Source: a bacterium (GTDB lineage Bacteria > 4484-113 > JAFGCY01). Taken from it: a stretch of DNA of 64,000 bases. The notes below the pieces were generated by a model, which had not been told where the DNA came from, did no database searches, and saw only the letters and a list, made by a program, of their open reading frames with translations. A program made the position numbers and the translations under genes. The stretch is from positions 62,001-126,000 of the forward strand of contig JADZFO010000005.1 of the NCBI GenBank assembly GCA_020849855.1. The letters are read 5' to 3'. Shown here in pieces: positions 59,580 through 64,000 of this stretch (its first letter is position 1; each line of letters starts with the position of its first letter).

Positions 59580-61070
59580 ATGCCACGGCGCGGCCGGAGC
59601 GAAAATGAAGCGGAGCAGCCCGGCCAGCCGGCCCGGGAAGCCACGCGCCCCCGCGGCGGCAGCCGCAATGTGCTGCCCCCGGAGGCCCCGCCTGATGCGC
59701 GCGTGCTGCTCTCGCAGATCGTCTCGGTCCTGCTGGGCCTGCTGATCGGCCTCTTTGTCGCCAACGGCATCTCTGAGTTCTTCACCAACGACTTCCGCCA
59801 GAGCGCCGAAGAGGGCGAGACCCTGCTCAAGGAGGCCATCCAGGGCCTGGAGAACGGCGAGCTGGAATGGAAGCAGGTGCTGGAGCGCCGCCGCAACCTG
59901 CAGGACCAGCTGCAGGGCTTCGCCGGCAGCGAGGCCCCGGAAAGCCTGCGCTCTGAAGTCAGCCAGGTCGAAGGCCAGTACCGGGCCATCATGGCCGACC
60001 GCGACGAGTATGAATCGCAGCGCAAGTTCTGGAGCAGCCAGCTCCCGACGATCTACAACCAGATCCAGATCCTCAACCTCTCCAGCGCCGTGCTGCTGGT
60101 CATCATCGGCCTGCTGGGCTACCTTTCTTATCCGCTGACACTGCGCTGGTTCAACCGCATGGTGGACAACTGGGTCATGCGCGGGGACCAGCCGCGCACC
60201 AGCCAGTTGCTGATCGGCTTCTTCGCCGGCCTGAACCTGGCGGTGGTGATCCTGCTTGCCATCAACAACACCTTCAGCTTCGAGCACTCCTTCATGGACA
60301 ACCCGATGATCCAGCTGGTCTTCGGCGCGGCCATGGTCCTGGGCCTCGGGGTTGTCGGCGCGCTGACCGGCGCCACCTATTTCGGCCCTGCCGCCCGCAG
60401 GACCGACCCTTACCGCGAATACCGCGTCATCGTCCCGCCCAAGATCCTCGACAGCTCGGTGCTGATTGATGGCCGGCTCTTCGAAGTCGCCATCAGCGGC
60501 TTCCTGGACGGCCAGCTTGTGGTGCCCAGCTCCGTGCTGCGCGAGCTGCAAAACCTCGCCGATTCCAGCGACGGCCGCCGCCGGGCCAAGGGCCGCCGCG
60601 GCCTGGAGCTGGTGCGCAGCATGCAGGACGATCCCCGCATTGAAGTGAAGGTCTTCGATGACGCGCCGCTCTACGAAACCGGCAGGGCCACCGACGACCA
60701 GCTCATCACCATCGCCAGGGCCATGGGCGGCGAGGTGGTGACCAACGACTTCAACCTCAACCGCGTAGCGGCGATCCATAACGTGAAGGTCCTGAACCTC
60801 AACGCCCTGGCCCAGGCGGTCAAGACCCGCCTGCTGCCCGGCGATACCCTGGAGATCGACGTCGTCGACCGCGGCAAGCAGCGCGGCCAGGGCGTGGGCT
60901 ATCTCGACGACGGCACCATGGTGGTCATCGAGGACGGCGAGCCCTATATCGGCCAGCATCGCACCATCAAGCTGACCAGCGTGACCCAGACCCAGCAGGG
61001 CCGGCTGATGTTCGGCCGGGTCGACCTGGCCGAGGAAGACGGGGAGAACGGCAATGGTCGTCACCTATAG
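59580..61070 (+). CDS. yacL: PIN/TRAM membrane protein (YacL-like)
   Basis: YacL-type proteins couple membrane helices to a PIN nuclease-fold domain and a TRAM RNA-binding domain. The helices are SVLLGLLIGLFVANGI, LSSAVLLVIIGLLGYLSY, LLIGFFAGLNLAVVILLAI and a fourth near AMVLGLGVVGALTGA. The PIN domain starts KILDSSVLIDGRLFEV (about residue 287) with acidic residues in VPSSVLRELQ, TDDQLITIARAMG and VTNDFNLNRVA. The TRAM segment (TLEIDVVDRGKQRGQGVGYL) follows. Relative to B. subtilis YacL there is an extra N-terminal coiled-coil-like stretch (EGETLLKEAIQGLENGELEW). The order yacL-ispD-ispF is the Bacillus one. Confidence 0.87.
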   Translation: MPRRGRSENEAEQPGQPAREATRPRGGSRNVLPPEAPPDARVLLSQIVSVLLGLLIGLFVANGISEFFTNDFRQSAEEGETLLKEAIQGLENGELEWKQVLERRRNLQDQLQGFAGSEAPESLRSEVSQVEGQYRAIMADRDEYESQRKFWSSQLPTIYNQIQILNLSSAVLLVIIGLLGYLSYPLTLRWFNRMVDNWVMRGDQPRTSQLLIGFFAGLNLAVVILLAINNTFSFEHSFMDNPMIQLVFGAAMVLGLGVVGALTGATYFGPAARRTDPYREYRVIVPPKILDSSVLIDGRLFEVAISGFLDGQLVVPSSVLRELQNLADSSDGRRRAKGRRGLELVRSMQDDPRIEVKVFDDAPLYETGRATDDQLITIARAMGGEVVTNDFNLNRVAAIHNVKVLNLNALAQAVKTRLLPGDTLEIDVVDRGKQRGQGVGYLDDGTMVVIEDGEPYIGQHRTIKLTSVTQTQQGRLMFGRVDLAEEDGENGNGRHL

Positions 61071-61857
61071 CGCGGTCCTGGCCGCGGCCGGCGCCGGCCG
61101 GCGCTTTGGCGGCAACAAGCTGAGGGAGAAAGTCGGCGGCAAGGCGGTACTGAGCCACAGCCTGGACCTCTTTGACAGCGACGAGGACTGCCAGGAGATC
61201 ATCCTGGTGGTCAGCGCGGAGCTGCGGGAGTGGATCGAGGGCAACCCCCTGATCTTCTCCAGCCCCAAGCTGAAGCTGGTCGACGGCGGCACTACCCGCG
61301 CCGAAAGCACCGCCGCCGGTGTGCGCAGCGCCTCGGCGCGCATAGTGGCGATCCACGATGCCGCGCGTCCCAACGTGGGCGAGGAGCTGCTGGCGCGGCT
61401 GAAGGCCGCGGTGCAGCCCGAGTGCGGCGCGGTGCCCGGCCTGCCCCTTTCCGATACCCTGGCTTATGCCGCCGGCCCCGCGCCGGAGGATGCTCCCGCC
61501 GAGCCGGCCGCTGACGACTGGCTGGCGCCAAAGAAGAAGCAAAGCCTGCCGCAGATCAGCGGGCATCCCCAGCGTGGCGGGCTCTATCTGATCCAGACCC
61601 CGCAGCTTTTCTACCGCGACAGCTATCTGGAGGCCCTCAGCCGCCTCAGCTCCGACACCGGCGCGCTCAGCCTCGACGCCGGCAGCTTCACCGACGACTC
61701 CTCGCTCTACCACGCCGCGGGCTACAAGGTCAGCATCGTAGAGGGCCGCAGCGCCAACCTCAAGCTCACCACCGCGGAGGACCTCAAGCTGCTGCACAAG
61801 CTGATGGGCACCAGCGAGAAGAAGGGCAAGGACCGCTACGGGGGCCTGGGATGGTAG
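61054..61857 (+). CDS. ispD: 2-C-methyl-D-erythritol 4-phosphate cytidylyltransferase
   Basis: IspD makes CDP-methylerythritol from MEP and CTP in non-mevalonate isoprenoid synthesis. Motifs: LAAAGAGRRFGGNK (CTP loop), DGGTTRAEST, AIHDAARPNV and LIQTPQLFYRDSYLEAL. A low-complexity insertion (about residues 140-170, PAPEDAPAEPAADDW) enlarges it to 267 residues against about 230 usually. The ATG lies inside the end of the yacL-like gene (17-nt overlap) behind GGGGAG, so translation is coupled. Confidence 0.94.
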   Translation: MVVTYSAVLAAAGAGRRFGGNKLREKVGGKAVLSHSLDLFDSDEDCQEIILVVSAELREWIEGNPLIFSSPKLKLVDGGTTRAESTAAGVRSASARIVAIHDAARPNVGEELLARLKAAVQPECGAVPGLPLSDTLAYAAGPAPEDAPAEPAADDWLAPKKKQSLPQISGHPQRGGLYLIQTPQLFYRDSYLEALSRLSSDTGALSLDAGSFTDDSSLYHAAGYKVSIVEGRSANLKLTTAEDLKLLHKLMGTSEKKGKDRYGGLGW

Positions 61858-61859
61858 CT

Positions 61860-61940
61860 CTTGCAGGGGTGGGGCTTGTCCCCACCCAACCGACGCTCAA
61901 CAGCCGGGCGGGGACAAGCCCCGCCCCTGCAAAGGCAGCC
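61860..61940. repeat. Inverted-repeat element between ispD and ispF
   Basis: Arms of about 24 bp, TTGCAGGGGTGGGGCTTGTC... and its inverted copy ending GCCCCGCCCCTGCAA, flank a spacer of about 26 bp. Each arm is itself hairpin-forming (GTGGGG/CCCCAC and GCGGGG/CCCCGC). It has the layout of a REP doublet and lies inside the operon, right after the ispD stop. Confidence 0.8.
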
Positions 61941-61944
61941 CGGC

Positions 61945-63156
61945 ATGTCTGAAGCCCTCGAGCTGGTCTCGCGCCTGCGCACGGGCTTTGGCCACGATAT
62001 CCACCGCTTCGCCGTTGGCCCGGCGCTGAAGCTGGGCGGCGTGAGCATCCCGCACAGCCATGGCCTCGAGAGCCACAGCGACGGCGATGCCGTCTGCCAT
62101 GCCCTGATGGATGCCCTGCTGGCGGCCTGCGGCCTGCCGGACATCGGTGTGGTCTTCCCGCCGGAGGGTCCGGCCCTGCGCGGCGCGGACAGCTACCTTC
62201 TGCTGCTGAACCTTTATGATGCCCTGCGGCGCAGCGGCCTGGATCGCGTGCTCAGCGCGCAGGTCACCATCATTGCCGAGCATCCGAAGATCAGCCCCTA
62301 TGCCGCGGAGATCCGCGAGCGCCTGGCGTCAGCGCTGAAGATCAGCCCGGCCCAGCTGGCGGTCAGCGCCGGCACCAACGAGAAGTTCGACAGCATCGGC
62401 CGCGGCGAGGCCCTGATGGTTTTCGCCAATGTGCTGCTGCTGATCGAGCCGCTGAGCGTGACCCGCGAGCCGCTGCCGGAGCGCCTCTACAGCGATGCGG
62501 CCAATGCCCGCCAGCAGCCCCCGCTGCCGCATGCCCGCGGCGGGGATGACCCGCTCAGCGGCCGCCGCAGCCAGCACAGCGACCTGCCGGTGGAGGCCAG
62601 CGCCGCCGGGCCCCATGATGCGCAATTCAATCCTGAGGATGAACACTTGCCCGAACGCGTAAAACGCTTTGAAAAGGCCGTCAACACCAAGCTGCCGCCG
62701 CTGCCCAAAGCCCCGCATCCGCAGCCCGGCGCCAGCCTGATCCTCTACACCGACGGCGGCAGCCGCGGCAACCCCGGCCCCGCCGCCACCGGCTGGGTGC
62801 TCTTTGACGACCAGGGCCGCGTTGTGCATGAGCAGGGCAGCTTCCTGGGCAGCATGACCAACAACGAGGCGGAATACGCCGCGCTGGAGGAAGCCTTCGC
62901 CTGGATCCGCCGTGAAGTAGGCACGGATATCCGCCTGATCATCCGCATGGACAGCGAGCTGATCGTCAAGCAGCTCAAGGGCGAGTACCAGGTCAAGGCC
63001 GAGCATCTGCGCCCCACCTATCTGCGCCTGCTGAACCAGCTCACGGAATTCCACTGGGCCAATCTGGAGCATGTGCCGCGGGCGCAGAACGCGCGGGCGG
63101 ATGCCCTGGTGAACCAGGCCCTGGACAGCAAGCTCAAAGCCCCCAGCGGCGGCTAG
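61945..63156 (+). CDS. ispF: IspF-RNase HI fusion protein
   Basis: Residues 1 to about 165 are IspF (2-C-methyl-D-erythritol 2,4-cyclodiphosphate synthase): GFGHDIHRF with the zinc-binding Asp/His, HSDGDAVCHALMDALLAA, DIGVVFP and AGTNEKFDSIGRGEAL. About 100 residues of charged/proline linker follow. From about residue 265 a full RNase HI fold begins: LYTDGGSRGNPGPAATG, TNNEAEYAAL, RMDSELIVKQLKGEYQVK and VPRAQNARADALVNQAL. The four catalytic acids correspond to D270, E308, D336 and D386. The frame is open from ATG 61945 to the stop at 63156. The ORF also reads upstream through the palindrome to 61861, but IspF homology begins after the ATG. RNase HI removes RNA from RNA-DNA hybrids. Confidence 0.9.
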   Translation: MSEALELVSRLRTGFGHDIHRFAVGPALKLGGVSIPHSHGLESHSDGDAVCHALMDALLAACGLPDIGVVFPPEGPALRGADSYLLLLNLYDALRRSGLDRVLSAQVTIIAEHPKISPYAAEIRERLASALKISPAQLAVSAGTNEKFDSIGRGEALMVFANVLLLIEPLSVTREPLPERLYSDAANARQQPPLPHARGGDDPLSGRRSQHSDLPVEASAAGPHDAQFNPEDEHLPERVKRFEKAVNTKLPPLPKAPHPQPGASLILYTDGGSRGNPGPAATGWVLFDDQGRVVHEQGSFLGSMTNNEAEYAALEEAFAWIRREVGTDIRLIIRMDSELIVKQLKGEYQVKAEHLRPTYLRLLNQLTEFHWANLEHVPRAQNARADALVNQALDSKLKAPSGG

Positions 63157-63175
63157 GCCGCAGCGCCCGCGATGC

Positions 63176-63418
63176 CTACATCGGCGAGGCTTTGCCGGGC
63201 GCCCAGTGCTCGTGCAGGTCGCGCACGCGCCACTCGATGCCGTCCTCGTCATAGCGCTGGGCCACATGCTCCTCAAAGGCCGCGAACCAGCGTTCGTTGA
63301 ATTCGCGGCGCCGCGGATCGGCCAGGATGCGCTGGATCTGGATAAACAGCAGCACGCAGGCCAGGCTGCCTGCCAGCAGCAGGACGACAAAGATCAGGTT
63401 AACTATGTCGGGTCCCAT
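63176..63418 (-). CDS. Small membrane protein, one N-terminal helix
   Basis: An 80-residue protein with a single membrane helix (NLIFVVLLLAGSLACVLLFI) and a charged cytoplasmic tail (EFNERWFAAFEEHVAQRYDE). Function unknown. The ATG 63418 is chosen from the TAGAAT box 5 nt upstream; an ORF to 63481 also exists. Confidence 0.65.
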   Translation of the reverse strand: MGPDIVNLIFVVLLLAGSLACVLLFIQIQRILADPRRREFNERWFAAFEEHVAQRYDEDGIEWRVRDLHEHWAPGKASPM

Positions 63419-63423
63419 ACTGG

Positions 63424-63429
63424 ATTCTA
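63424..63429 (-). promoter_or_regulatory. -10 box TAGAAT, leaderless promoter
   Basis: Five nt separate the box from the ATG at 63418 on the minus strand. Confidence 0.55.
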
Positions 63430-63522
63430 CCCCGCAGACGCTATTCTTGCCGGACTGGCCTGGCGCTTTGACCGGGCCCATGCCTGTCCCGGGGGCGGGG
63501 AGGTGCCGATAAAGCAGTGGCA

Positions 63523-64000
63523 GTGGCGAAGAAGATCCTCATCGTTGACGACGAGCAGATCATCCGCAACGTTTTGAAGCGCAAGCTGGAGCAGAGCACC
63601 AGCTATGAGGTGCTGACGGCGGATGATGGCGTGCCTGCGCTTGAAATCTTCATGAACCAGCCGGTGGATCTGGTGATCAGCGACCTGATCATGACCCAGA
63701 TGAACGGCATTGAGCTGCTGCGCAACCTCAAGGCCCACGACGCGCGGGTGCCGGTGATCATCATCACCGGCTACGGCACCCTGGACGACGCCATCGAGGC
63801 GATCAAGCTGGGCGCCGAGGACTTCATCAAGAAGCCCTTTGACATCAACGAGGTCATTGTCACCATCGACAAGACCTTCCGCAAGCTCGATGAGGAGGCC
63901 GACCAGCGCGCCATCATCAAGCACATCGCGGCGGAGGATGTCACCCTCGAGCTGCCCACGGACTTCGATTTCCTCAACAAGGTGATCAACTACGTCTTCA
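63523..64000 (+). CDS. Response regulator receiver protein, 3'-truncated by the window edge
   Basis: A two-component receiver domain: KKILIVDDEQIIRN, phosphorylated Asp in LVISDLIM (about residue 54), the Thr in IIIITGYG and the Lys in FIKKPFD. After it the sequence LELPTDFDFLNKVINYVF resembles the start of an RsbW-like (HATPase) anti-sigma regulatory domain, but it is cut by the window end, so this is inference. GTG 63523 is the probable start (TAAAGC box 7 nt before); GTG 63517, in frame, is the alternative. Confidence 0.85.
   Translation, partial: MAKKILIVDDEQIIRNVLKRKLEQSTSYEVLTADDGVPALEIFMNQPVDLVISDLIMTQMNGIELLRNLKAHDARVPVIIITGYGTLDDAIEAIKLGAEDFIKKPFDINEVIVTIDKTFRKLDEEADQRAIIKHIAAEDVTLELPTDFDFLNKVINYVF

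Overview
The window is high-GC bacterial chromosome from what looks like an uncultured lineage; no gene here pins the phylum. It codes for LL-diaminopimelate aminotransferase, the flagellar chaperone FliJ, selenocysteine tRNA, tryptophanase and many lipoproteins with dockerin-like, PKD and propeller domains. The PIN/TRAM-ispD-ispF order is the one known from Bacillus (yacL-ispD-ispF). At least twenty genes have a TANNNT box about 6 nt before the start codon, so leaderless mRNAs seem to be the rule for first genes; operon-internal genes and several lipoprotein genes have Shine-Dalgarno sites instead. That pattern is known from Deinococcus-Thermus and Actinobacteria and may point to a Terrabacteria-type lineage (weak inference).

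Layout. 0-7.3 kb: 3' part of pnp with a YGG/RGG tail, a DUF2225-like protein without its cysteines, a phosphoesterase, a first 'DxLFD' paralog and a membrane-anchored propeller protein. 7.5-8.9 kb: an AT-richer SIR2-fold gene, probably acquired and possibly defensive. 8.9-17.9 kb: a translationally coupled pair (apparently inactive glycosidase fold plus GT4 glycosyltransferase), an M48 protease with zinc ribbons, a paired-palindrome element, a secreted prolyl oligopeptidase, an unknown protein and dapL. 18-26 kb: two large dockerin-bearing lipoproteins facing each other (one pectate-lyase-like, one with a papain-like core and DUF2135), a second DxLFD paralog and a membrane protein. 26-39 kb: tryptophanase, xseA divergent from a MoeA-like probable pseudoenzyme, a third DxLFD paralog, a large lipoprotein, GNAT and membrane genes, a HEPN-like/CBS protein, fliJ and an overlapping exported protein. 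39-48 kb: tRNA-Ser(GCU), an NTF2-like protein, a ferredoxin-reductase-type flavoprotein, a lipoprotein, a DinB protein, tRNA-Sec with three 82-bp tandem repeats copying its 3' end, then two propeller lipoproteins and a decayed third copy. 48-57 kb: a 1072-residue exported G-N-D-x-Y repeat/HEAT protein, a RAYT transposase between mirrored REP hairpins, thiL with a gamma-glutamylcyclotransferase-like gene, and two more DxLFD paralogs. 57-64 kb: an RRM protein with the same glycine-rich tail type as PNPase, a GT-C-like membrane protein, yacL-like, ispD, an IspF-RNase HI fusion, a small membrane protein and the start of a response regulator.

Recurring themes are lineage-specific expansion of cell-envelope proteins (five DxLFD paralogs; four intact lipoproteins and one decayed copy of a related family), several enzyme folds without their usual active-site residues, palindromic elements in intergenic gaps, and leaderless promoters.
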